In this document: one piece after another, positions 8,929-16,203 of the stretch
Numbering within the stretch: position 1 is the first letter of the stretch
How the letters are laid out: every line of letters begins with the position of its first letter
Origin: Chloroflexota bacterium
GTDB lineage: Bacteria; Chloroflexota; Dehalococcoidia; Lucifugimonadales; Lucifugimonadaceae
Length of the DNA stretch: 64,000 nucleotides
Assembly: GCA_002730555.1 (NCBI GenBank)
Contig: PCAM01000007.1
Location: 62,001 to 126,000, forward strand
Direction of reading: 5' to 3'
Position numbers and translations under genes: made by a program
Notes under the pieces: model-generated
Databases searched by the model: none
What the model saw: the letters and a program-made list of their open reading frames with translations, nothing else
What the model was told of the DNA's origin: nothing

Positions 8929-8947
8929 AAACGTAAACACTACGTTT
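8929..8947. promoter_or_regulatory. Second perfect inverted repeat upstream of sufB
   Basis: AAACGTA-AACAC-TACGTTT is a perfect 7-5-7 inverted repeat, 57 bases before the sufB start and between the predicted promoter and the gene. It has the same spacer length as the repeat at 8875 but a different sequence, so a second DNA-binding protein or an RNA hairpin is possible. Confidence 0.4.
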
Positions 8948-9003
8948 TCACTATCGGCAAAATACCGTAAACAAGAGCACCGAAATACCCGGAGGCGCAC
9001 CGC

Positions 9004-10473
9004 TTGGTAACCCCCAATTCCATATCTCGAGAGAGCGATCTCTCCGGTGGCGAATACAAGTGGGGCTTCGTTACTGAGGTCGAACAGGATTTCGCTCCTC
9101 AAGGCCTGAACGAAGCCATCGTTCGCCTTATCTCCGCCAAGAAGGACGAGCCCGAGTGGCTGCTTGAGTGGCGGCTGCAGGCCTACCGTCACTGGGTGAA
9201 GATGACGAAGGATCGGGGCGAGCCGGACTGGGCGATGATCGAGTACCCGGCCATCGACTACGACAACATTTACTACTACGCCGCGCCTAAATCGTCGCAA
9301 ACCGAGGCGCCGAAGAGCCTGGCAGATGTCGATCCCGAGATGCTGGCGACGTTTGAGAAGCTGGGCATTCCTTTGCAGGAGCGCGAAAAGCTCGCCGGGG
9401 TTGCGATTGACGCCGTGTTTGACAGTGTCTCGGTCGCCACAACGTACACCGAGCAACTGGAGAAGCTGGGGATCATCTTCTGTTCCTTCAGCGAGGCGGT
9501 GAAAAACCACCCGGACCTCGTCAAAAAGTACCTGGGCTCGGTCGTTCCATACAGCGACAACTTTTTCGCATCGCTCAACTCGGCCGTCTTCAGTGACGGC
9601 TCGTTTGCGTACATCCCCCCCGGTGTGCGGTGCCCGATTGAGCTGATGACCTACTTCCGTATGAACGCGGAGGGGACGGGTCAGTTTGAGCGTACCCTGA
9701 TCGTCGCCGACGAGGGCGCCTACGTTAGCTACCTGGAGGGGTGCACGGCGCCCTTCCGCAAGACCAGCCAGTTGCACGCTGCGGTCGTGGAGCTAGTGGC
9801 GCTCAAAGACGGCGAGATCAAGTATTCGACCATCCAGAACTGGTTCCCCGGGACCAAGGAAGGCGAGGGTGGTGTTTACAACTTCGTCACCAAGCGCGGG
9901 ATCTGCCGCGGCGCCAACTCAAAAATATCTTGGACTCAGGTCGAGACCGGCTCTGCGATCACGTGGAAGTACCCTAGCGTCATCCTCCAGGGTGACGATT
10001 CGGTCGGCGAGTTCTACTCGGTGGCGCTGGCCAACAACCACCAGCAGGCCGATACCGGCACCAAGATGATCCACATCGGCAAGAACACCAAAAGTACGAT
10101 CGTCGCCAAGGGCATATCCGCGGGACAGGGCCAGAACACCTACCGTGGGCAGGTCAAGATCATGCCCACGGCCGAGAACGCCGTTAACCACACGCAGTGC
10201 GACTCGCTGTTGGTGGGTGACCGGTGCGGAGCGCACACGGTGCCTTACATCGAGGTCAGAAACCCCACAGCTCAACTTGAGCACGAGGCCTCTACCTCCA
10301 AGGTATCGGACGACCAGCTTTTCTATCTGAGGGCACGCGGGATATCCGAGGAAGAGGCGCACCACATGATCATTACCGGGTGGTCCCGGGACGTGATCAA
10401 AGAGCTGCCGTTTGAGTTCGCCATGGAGGCCGGACAACTGTTGAAGGTTTCGCTCGAAGGGGCCGTTGGTTAG
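9004..10473 (+). CDS. sufB: Fe-S cluster assembly scaffold protein SufB
   Basis: A 489-residue SufB, the scaffold subunit of the SufBCD complex on which Fe-S clusters form. It has the N-terminal [20 protein letters not shown] block, then [19 protein letters not shown], the EGCTAPFRK segment with a conserved Cys (~residue 247), and the C-terminal [20 protein letters not shown] beta-helix end. The TTG start is set by GGAGG at 8991-8995, 8 bases upstream. It is the first gene of sufB-C-D-S-U, downstream of two inverted repeats. A 137-base gap with a hairpin separates it from sufC. Confidence 0.96.
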   Translation: MVTPNSISRESDLSGGEYKWGFVTEVEQDFAPQGLNEAIVRLISAKKDEPEWLLEWRLQAYRHWVKMTKDRGEPDWAMIEYPAIDYDNIYYYAAPKSSQTEAPKSLADVDPEMLATFEKLGIPLQEREKLAGVAIDAVFDSVSVATTYTEQLEKLGIIFCSFSEAVKNHPDLVKKYLGSVVPYSDNFFASLNSAVFSDGSFAYIPPGVRCPIELMTYFRMNAEGTGQFERTLIVADEGAYVSYLEGCTAPFRKTSQLHAAVVELVALKDGEIKYSTIQNWFPGTKEGEGGVYNFVTKRGICRGANSKISWTQVETGSAITWKYPSVILQGDDSVGEFYSVALANNHQQADTGTKMIHIGKNTKSTIVAKGISAGQGQNTYRGQVKIMPTAENAVNHTQCDSLLVGDRCGAHTVPYIEVRNPTAQLEHEASTSKVSDDQLFYLRARGISEEEAHHMIITGWSRDVIKELPFEFAMEAGQLLKVSLEGAVG

Positions 10474-10499
10474 ACGTAACCCCACCGACGTTATTCCGT

Positions 10500-10527
10500 A
10501 TATGAGATGCGTACGCCGCTCTCATAT
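10500..10527. repeat. Inverted repeat between sufB and sufC
   Basis: ATATGAGA and TCTCATAT form a perfect 8-bp inverted repeat around 12 bases that include the palindrome GCGTACGC. There is no U-tract, so it is not a terminator. It may be an mRNA processing or stability hairpin in the unusually long sufB-sufC gap. Confidence 0.35.
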
Positions 10528-10610
10528 CGCCTGAATCTGGATTCAACTCCCGACAACGCGTCGCCGCCCAAATGCGGTGATGCTGCCAAGAGGTAATCAA
10601 CACAACCACG

Positions 10611-11372
10611 ATGCTCCAAGTAACCGACCTTCACGCAGCGGTGATCGGTGCCGAAGACGCTGAGATCCTCAAAAGCCTTTCGCTCACCCTAAACGCGGGC
10701 GAAGTCCACGCCATCATGGGGCCGAATGGCAGCGGCAAGAGCACGTTTGCCAACGTCTTGATGGGGCGCCCGGACTACGTCGTCAACTCGGGATCTGTGA
10801 AGTTTGACGGCGAGGACATTCTGGAGATGGTGCCGGACCAGCGCGCACTGCGCGGCATGTTCCTGGCGTTCCAGTACCCGGCCGAAATACCGGGCGTCCG
10901 GCCCTGGCAGTTTCTGAAGGCGGCGTTGGACGCAAGGCGGGAGTTCGCCGGAGAAGACCCGCTGAGCGTTCGTAACTTCTCGGCGCTTTTCGACGGCAAA
11001 GTCAAGGACGTTGGGATCGATCCGGACCTAGTGAAGCGTTCCCTGAACGAGGGGTTCTCCGGCGGCGAGAAAAAACGCCACGAGATGCTCCAACTGGAGA
11101 TGCTGGAACCGCGCCTGGCGATCCTGGACGAGACCGACTCCGGCTTGGACGTGGACGCGCTTCGCATCGTGGCGGAAGGCGTGAACAACCTGCGTAGTAC
11201 GGAACGCTCCTTCCTGATCGTCACCCACTACCAGCGCTTGCTCAACTACATCAAGCCCGATGTCGTGCATATCCTCGTGGACGGACGGATCGTCGAGACA
11301 GGCGGGGCGGACCTGGCGATGGCGGTCGAGAATACCGGATACGAGCAGTTCATAAATGCCGCCGACGATTGA
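10611..11372 (+). CDS. sufC: Fe-S cluster assembly ATPase SufC
   Basis: A 253-residue ABC-type ATPase that drives conformational change in SufBCD. Walker A is GPNGSGKST (~residue 38), the Q-loop is AFQYPAEIPG, the ABC signature is FSGGEKKR, Walker B is LAILDETDSGLD, and the H-loop is VTHYQRLL. LDETDSGLDVDAL is diagnostic for SufC against transport ATPases. It is a soluble subunit with no membrane partner nearby. The ATG start lies within the suf operon, and sufD begins 58 bases later. Confidence 0.96.
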   Translation: MLQVTDLHAAVIGAEDAEILKSLSLTLNAGEVHAIMGPNGSGKSTFANVLMGRPDYVVNSGSVKFDGEDILEMVPDQRALRGMFLAFQYPAEIPGVRPWQFLKAALDARREFAGEDPLSVRNFSALFDGKVKDVGIDPDLVKRSLNEGFSGGEKKRHEMLQLEMLEPRLAILDETDSGLDVDALRIVAEGVNNLRSTERSFLIVTHYQRLLNYIKPDVVHILVDGRIVETGGADLAMAVENTGYEQFINAADD

Positions 11373-11430
11373 TCTGACGGCTTTTTGTCAACGCGTACTC
11401 CACATACCGAGAAGCAGGTAAAAGGTAACG

Positions 11431-12756
11431 ATGACGCTCGCCACCGCTAGAGGCGAAAAATACGCCGCCGATTTCAAGGCGCTAACCGAATCCCGTTCAG
11501 TCCCGGACTGGATGGGAGAATTGCGGCAGCGCGGGTGGGATCATTTCGATTCCATCAGGTTCCCGACCGCGAGACGCGGGAACGAACTCTGGAAGTACAC
11601 CGACCTCGGCCCGCTTGAGCGCGGCACGTTCGGTTTTCAATCTGAAGGGCCAACCGCGGTTAGCACAGGGGAGATGCGACGCTGCGCTCCATGGAGCGAT
11701 GACTGGGCGACCCTGGCGTTTGTCGACGGCCGATACTCGGAAGCGCTGTCCAACGTTTCGGCAAGTGACGGCCTTACCGTCCAGAACCTGGCGGACGCCG
11801 CCGAGAGCGCACCCCTGCGTGAGAACCTAACCCGCCATGCCGCGGTCGAAGAGAGCGCGTTCACGGCGTTGAACACGGCGTTCCTGGGCGACGGCGCATA
11901 TGTGCAGATACCCGACGACCACGAGGGCGATACGCCGATCCATCTTCTGTTCGTGACGACGGCGGGCGGCTCCCGGGCGACCTACCCGAGGACACTGGTG
12001 CTGGCTGGCGCCAATTCCCGGGCGAAGGTGATTGAGAGCTACGTCAGCCTGGGCGATGAAGGGTGCTTCACGGCGCCGGTCGCCGAGTTCGTCCTGGAGG
12101 CCGGGGCGGGCATCGAGCACTATCGCGTGCTTGTCGAAAACGAAGAGACGTTCCACATCGCCACCACCCGCGTCCACCAGTCCGACAACTCCGTCTTTAA
12201 CTCCATTTCATACGCTACCGGCCCGAAGATCGGCCGGAACGACCTCCACACACTGCTGGACGCGCCGGGCGCTGAGTGCACGCTGCACGGTCTGTATTTG
12301 ACGACGAATGACCAGCAGGTAGACAACCACATATCCACAACGCACGCCAAACCCCACGGCTCAAGCCGCCAGTTCTACAAGGGCGTGCTGTCCGGGAACT
12401 CACGGGCCGTGTTCAGCGGGCGGGTGCTTGTCGAGAAGGACGCCCAGAAGACAGTCGCGGAGCAGCGGGACCTAAACCTGGTTTTGTCGCATGGCGCTGA
12501 GATCGACACAAAGCCCAGCCTCGAGATCTACGCAGACGATGTGAAGTGCGCGCACGGCGCGACCGCCGGCCACACGGACCCATCCGCCATCTTCTACATG
12601 CAGTCCCGCGGCATTGACGAGGCGACCGCCCAGGTGATACTGGTGCGTGGGTTCGCCGCGGAAATAGAGGATGAGATCGGAGTCGAGACGCTGCAGGAAT
12701 TCGTCCACAACGTGACCGAAGAGACGATCCCACTGTTGTTGGCGGCGGCGGACTAA
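11431..12756 (+). CDS. sufD: Fe-S cluster assembly protein SufD
   Basis: A 441-residue SufD, the paralogue of SufB that completes the scaffold heterodimer. The N-terminal helical part has RFPTARRGNELWKYTDL. The central beta-helix includes NDLHTLLDAPGAECTLHGLY and the conserved DNHISTTHAKPHGSSRQFYK block, and the end has CAHGATAGHTDPSAIFYMQS with the conserved His. The stop overlaps the sufS start by one base (TAATG), indicating translational coupling. Confidence 0.95.
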   Translation: MTLATARGEKYAADFKALTESRSVPDWMGELRQRGWDHFDSIRFPTARRGNELWKYTDLGPLERGTFGFQSEGPTAVSTGEMRRCAPWSDDWATLAFVDGRYSEALSNVSASDGLTVQNLADAAESAPLRENLTRHAAVEESAFTALNTAFLGDGAYVQIPDDHEGDTPIHLLFVTTAGGSRATYPRTLVLAGANSRAKVIESYVSLGDEGCFTAPVAEFVLEAGAGIEHYRVLVENEETFHIATTRVHQSDNSVFNSISYATGPKIGRNDLHTLLDAPGAECTLHGLYLTTNDQQVDNHISTTHAKPHGSSRQFYKGVLSGNSRAVFSGRVLVEKDAQKTVAEQRDLNLVLSHGAEIDTKPSLEIYADDVKCAHGATAGHTDPSAIFYMQSRGIDEATAQVILVRGFAAEIEDEIGVETLQEFVHNVTEETIPLLLAAAD

Positions 12757-14018
12757 TGACCCCCAGGACATCTGGCTCGCCGCTGGACGTTCAGGCCATC
12801 CGCGCGGACTTCCCGATACTGGCGCGGCAGGTGAACGGACGCACACTCACCTATCTGGACAACGCCGCGACGTCCCAGACGCCAAAGCAAGTGATTCAGT
12901 TGCTTGTCGACTACTACGAGCGCTACAACTCGAACGTCCATCGCGGCGTCCACATGCTCAGCATCGAGGCGACCGAAGCTTACGAAGAGGCTCGCGGCAA
13001 GGTGGCGCGTTTTATCAACGCCCCATCTCCTGAGTCGGTTATCTGGACGCGCAACACCAGTGAGTCGCTGAACCTGGTCGCCTACACCTGGGGCGAGGCC
13101 AATGTCGGGGCGGGTGACGAGATCGTCACGACGGCGATGGAGCACCACTCGGACATCGTGCCGTGGCAGCAGCTTGCCATGCGGAAGGGCGCAACGCTCA
13201 AGATCATTCGGGAGACCGAGACCGGACGCCTGGACATGGAGCAGGCGGCGGAACTGATCACCGAGCGCACCAAGATCGTCGCCGCCACGCACATGTCAAA
13301 CGTGCTCGGCACGGTGAACGACGTCAAAGCACTTGCGGAAGCCGCTCACAGGGTTGGCGCTGTGATGCTTGTGGACGGAGCTCAGTCGGTGCCGCACATG
13401 CCGGTGGATGTGCAGGCGCTCGATTGCGACTTCATGGCCTTCTCGGCCCACAAAATGCTCGGCCCCACGGGGATCGGCGTTCTGTGGGGCCGGCCCGAAC
13501 TCCTGGAGGTTATGCCGCCGTGGATGTTCGGCGGTGACATGATTCTTGAGGTCACGTACGAGGACGCCAGCTGGAACGACCTGCCGTACAGGTTCGAAGC
13601 GGGCACGCCCAACATCGCAGACGCCATAGCGACGGGCGCCGCGGTCGATTATCTGACTGCTCTGGGCATGGAGGACGTCTGGGAGCACGAGCAACAGATC
13701 ACCGCTTACGCCCTCGACAAGTTTTCCGGGCTGAACGGCACCAAGGTTCTTGGGCCGAGAGAGGTCGATGACAGGGGCGCTGTGATCTCGTTCTCGCACG
13801 ACTCCGTCCACTCGCACGATCTCGGCACGGCGCTGGACCAGCTTGGAATTGCGATCCGAACCGGCCACCACTGTGCGATGCCGCTCATCCGTAGCCACGG
13901 TATCGGGTCTGCTGCGCGGGCCAGCTTCTACATCTACAACACAGAGGCGGAAGTGGATATCTTGATCGACGGCCTGGCGGAGGCCGAACGCTACTTTTCG
14001 AAGGCGGGAATTGCCTGA
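12756..14018 (+). CDS. sufS: Cysteine desulfurase SufS
   Basis: A 420-residue PLP-dependent desulfurase that takes sulfur from cysteine for SufU. It starts with the group II signature TYLDNAATSQTPKQVI and NSNVHRGVHMLS, followed by THMSNVLGT and the PLP lysine in AFSAHKMLGPTG (~residue 231). The catalytic Cys is in RTGHHCAMPL (~residue 372). The short loop around the Cys fits group II (SufS/CsdA) enzymes that need a sulfur acceptor. It overlaps sufD by one base and sufU by one base (TGATG). Confidence 0.95.
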   Translation: MTPRTSGSPLDVQAIRADFPILARQVNGRTLTYLDNAATSQTPKQVIQLLVDYYERYNSNVHRGVHMLSIEATEAYEEARGKVARFINAPSPESVIWTRNTSESLNLVAYTWGEANVGAGDEIVTTAMEHHSDIVPWQQLAMRKGATLKIIRETETGRLDMEQAAELITERTKIVAATHMSNVLGTVNDVKALAEAAHRVGAVMLVDGAQSVPHMPVDVQALDCDFMAFSAHKMLGPTGIGVLWGRPELLEVMPPWMFGGDMILEVTYEDASWNDLPYRFEAGTPNIADAIATGAAVDYLTALGMEDVWEHEQQITAYALDKFSGLNGTKVLGPREVDDRGAVISFSHDSVHSHDLGTALDQLGIAIRTGHHCAMPLIRSHGIGSAARASFYIYNTEAEVDILIDGLAEAERYFSKAGIA

Positions 14019-14473
14019 TGCAGCGGGGACTGGGCGATCTCGACGAGCTTTACCAGGAAGTGCTCCTGGACCACTACCGAAATCCACGGCACACGGATCG
14101 GTTGGATACCCCCACGTCCGAGGTGGACGCGATTAACCCGTTCTGCGGCGACGAGATTCACATGCAAATCGGCATGGAAGACAACACGCTGTCAGAGATC
14201 AGCGTCACCGGACAGGGATGCTCGATAAGCCAGGCGGCGGGTTCGCTCCTGACGGAGATCGTACGCGGCAAGTCCTCTGCAGAGTTACGTGAGCTGCGTG
14301 AGACGTTCCGAGCGATGATGACGGGCGAAGAACTGTCCGAGGAGCAGCAAGACCTGCTTGACGACAGCCTGGCGCTACAGGGCGTCCGCCGTTTCCCGGT
14401 GCGAATCAAATGCGCACTTCTGTCGTGGACGGCGCTGATCGATGCGTTGGATAAGGTAGCCCCGGGCAAATAG
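14018..14473 (+). CDS. sufU: SufU-type zinc sulfurtransferase / Fe-S scaffold
   Basis: A 151-residue U-type protein that accepts persulfide from SufS. It has YQEVLLDHYRNPRH at the start and three conserved Cys sites, NPFCGDEI (~43), GQGCSISQAAGS (~70) and RIKCALLSW (~130), plus the Asp of CGD. The ~20-residue insertion between the second and third Cys (MMTGEELSEEQQ...) separates SufU from IscU. It ends the suf operon. No sufA, sufT or iscR is present in the window. Confidence 0.93.
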   Translation: MQRGLGDLDELYQEVLLDHYRNPRHTDRLDTPTSEVDAINPFCGDEIHMQIGMEDNTLSEISVTGQGCSISQAAGSLLTEIVRGKSSAELRELRETFRAMMTGEELSEEQQDLLDDSLALQGVRRFPVRIKCALLSWTALIDALDKVAPGK

Positions 14474-14537
14474 GCTCCGCGGGCCGGATGATACAGGTAT
14501 CGAACCGTGGCCATTACGAGCCGCGTATGAGCGGGCG

Positions 14538-15248
14538 CTAGTGCCCCTCTTTTACCTGGACCTTCTGCCAGTCATAGTCGACGTCGCCGTCGTAGAAGCG
14601 GTCTGGGTGTTCGATGGCCCAGAGCTGTTTCCGCATGTTCCAGTGGTCGGGTTCGACCTTGATACCCTCGCGCCAGATAGCCGCTGCGCCTTCCAGGTCG
14701 CCGGAGCTATAAAGCGCAAGGCCGCGCTCGAAGTGGTCAAGGCTCGCGACGTCTACGGCGCCCTGTACCGGGGTGTCTTTCGTCAGGTTCATGTCGCCGT
14801 TCAACAGGAAGTCGCTGACTAACCGCTTCGTGGCCGACTTTCGGATGTCGAACCCACCGTATAACGCATATCGGAGCACGCCGTTCTCGTCGATCAGCGC
14901 GCCGTTTGGTACCGCGCGTACGCCGAATGTCCGGGTGACGATGGTCCCTGCGTCCACGACCGTCGTGAACTGAGCTCCCGCCTTATCGTGGAAGGGGCGT
15001 GGGAAGTCTGGGCCCTGAAGGTCGACGGCTATCGACAGCACGTCGGAGCCCGCAGCGGTAATGTCCCCGTACATTTGCTGCCAGACCGGCAGCTGTTCAC
15101 GGCAGCCTCACCACGAGGCCCACATAAATACGGCGATCCGCATGCCCCGATAGTCGGAGAGTTGGACGTCGACCCTTTCCAGCGAGGGCAGGGTGAAGTC
15201 CGGGACGAGATCACCGATGGCCGGGGTGGTTGTGCCGGTTGATGTCAT
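14538..15248 (-). CDS. Thioredoxin-like redoxin, candidate selenoprotein (UGA = Sec at residue 47)
   Basis: The frame from ATG 15248 (RBS GGGAGA just upstream) runs to 14538, 236 residues, interrupted only by one TGA at 15108-15110. The N-terminus is redoxin-like: IGDLVPDFTLPSLERV, then VFMWASW-U-GCREQLPVW, so the UGA falls where TlpA/AhpC-like proteins have the first active-site Cys. The fold continues in frame with VLSIAVDLQGP, the cis-Pro region FGVRAVPNGALID and GVLRYALYGGFD. After ~residue 170 there is a TPR-like tail (FERGLALYSSGDLEGAAAIW). A SECIS-like hairpin follows the UGA at the expected distance. The protein may reduce disulfides or peroxides. A simple nonsense mutation is the alternative, with a truncated product from ATG 15074. 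Confidence 0.75.
15077..15093 (-). promoter_or_regulatory. Bacterial SECIS-like hairpin
   Basis: Counting from the base after the UGA, bases 15-31 form GCUGCC-GGUCU-GGCAGC, a perfect 6-bp stem with a GGUCU loop. The loop matches that of the E. coli fdhF SECIS (GGUCU) and starts 21 bases after the UGA, against 19 in fdhF. SelB recognises such a loop to recode UGA. No obvious bulged U is present in the stem. Confidence 0.6.
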
Positions 15249-15312
15249 GCGTTCTCCCTCAATTTCCGGGGTTGTCGGGGGGATCCAGTAGCCGATCATG
15301 CATGTGGCTCTG

Positions 15313-15362
15313 GAAGGGGAGGCTTCTCCCTCACCCTGCACTCTCTCCAGCTGGGGGAGGGA
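15313..15362. repeat. Pyrimidine-rich intergenic repeat (TTCTCCCTCACC...GGGGGAGGG)
   Basis: GGCTTCTCCCTCACC followed by a GGGGGAGGG end recurs in similar form at 16087-16139 and, more diverged, at 5310-5345. All copies lie between genes. The arms are partly complementary, so an RNA hairpin could form. Confidence 0.4.
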
Positions 15363-15421
15363 TTATTTGAACCGGTCTCAATACTTTTCGGGAACTCACG
15401 GTTCCCGCGTGGTTAGAAGCT

Positions 15422-15652
15422 TCAGCCAATGCCGTGGAAACCGACTTCCACCTCTCCGTTGCGGAGCAGCACCGGCGTCGTGCGGTCGCCGCCGGTGAGA
15501 TTCTCCACCACCGGCCACTGGTCCTCGTGGACGCTCAGGTCGATCTCTTCGTACTTCACACCCTCTTCGTCGAGCTCCTCCTTGAGCATGTTGGAGAAGT
15601 CGCACTCGGGGTGCGTGTAGAGGATGGGTAGTGTGGTGTCAGGGGTAGTCAA
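15422..15652 (-). CDS. Glutaredoxin-like protein with a C-x-x-S active site
   Basis: A 76-residue thioredoxin-fold protein. The active site reads HPECDFSNMLKEELDEEG (~residues 14-31), so the second Cys of a dithiol glutaredoxin is Ser. YEEIDLS and the cis-Pro region RTTPVLLRNGE follow. One Cys suggests a monothiol mechanism, for example deglutathionylation or delivery of reducing equivalents. It starts with TTG with no strong ribosome-binding site. It lies upstream of the candidate selenoprotein on the same strand, separated by 170 bases that contain a repeat, so a shared redox role is possible but not shown. Confidence 0.75.
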   Translation of the reverse strand: MTTPDTTLPILYTHPECDFSNMLKEELDEEGVKYEEIDLSVHEDQWPVVENLTGGDRTTPVLLRNGEVEVGFHGIG

Positions 15653-15660
15653 GTTGGGTT

Positions 15661-15765
15661 GCCGTCCTTGGTTTGTTAAGTCTTTTCTCGTGCGATGGGG
15701 TGGCCGCGTCCTCAGGTTCTCGAAGGACGGCCGAGTCGATGCCCGCCCCTACGGTGTCCCGGGTC
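15661..15765. repeat. Inverted repeat and GCCCCTACGG motif between genes
   Basis: GCCGTCCTT (15661-15669) is complementary to AAGGACGGC about 55 bases later. A GCCCGCCCCTACGGTGT element follows. No coding frame is credible here. Confidence 0.4.
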
Positions 15766-15819
15766 GATCACGCTATTCATCGTATCCGACGCCCGGAGTG
15801 CGGTCATCGGTGCAGTCCC

Positions 15820-16026
15820 TTACATGGGCATGCCTTCAAAGTTTGGGTCTAGGTACTTGGCGGGCTCTTTTGAGAACGCGACCCGGCAGCCAGCGCCGCA
15901 GAAGTAGTAGGTCTCGCTATTGTGTTCATGGGTTCCTCCGTTCGGGTTACCCATGTCCACGTCCATCTTGCAGACGGGGTCTACGGCGGTGTCAGGGTGC
16001 TTGTTGAAAAACGGGATCTTGGGCAT
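15820..16026 (-). CDS. YHS-domain metal-binding protein
   Basis: A 68-residue protein that is nearly all YHS domain: DPVCKMDVDMG (~residues 17-27), then the second metal-binding part YYFCGAGCRVAFSKEPAKYL. YHS domains are thought to bind copper or related heavy metals and often accompany copper ATPases, matching the location just downstream of copA on the same strand. The ATG at 16026 has GAGGAGAGG directly upstream; the longer open frame to 16101 lacks such a site. The Cys-x-x-x-Cys of the second half is intact. Confidence 0.87.
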   Translation of the reverse strand: MPKIPFFNKHPDTAVDPVCKMDVDMGNPNGGTHEHNSETYYFCGAGCRVAFSKEPAKYLDPNFEGMPM

Positions 16027-16203
16027 TTCGCCTCTCCTCAAAGCGGGCGGATCGATATCCGTCCCTGCGGTGTTCTTGTCCGGACGAGGCTTCTCCCTCA
16101 CCTCTTAACCATTGGGGCCTCTCCCGGCCGGGAGAGGGAATCTCATTGCTGCTTGTTAGCCTGTTGCGGTTATGGACCCCTGGGCTGGTGATCCGCCCGT
16201 TGG

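Noticed and set aside
8896-9777. 293-codon open frame antisense to sufB
   Set aside because: Shadow of a conserved gene, with no start signal and no motifs.
15074-15074. ATG 15074 as the true start of a short protein instead of recoding at the UGA
   Set aside because: The sequence before it in the same frame is a good redoxin N-terminus with a strong ribosome-binding site at 15248; the short form would lack the active site.
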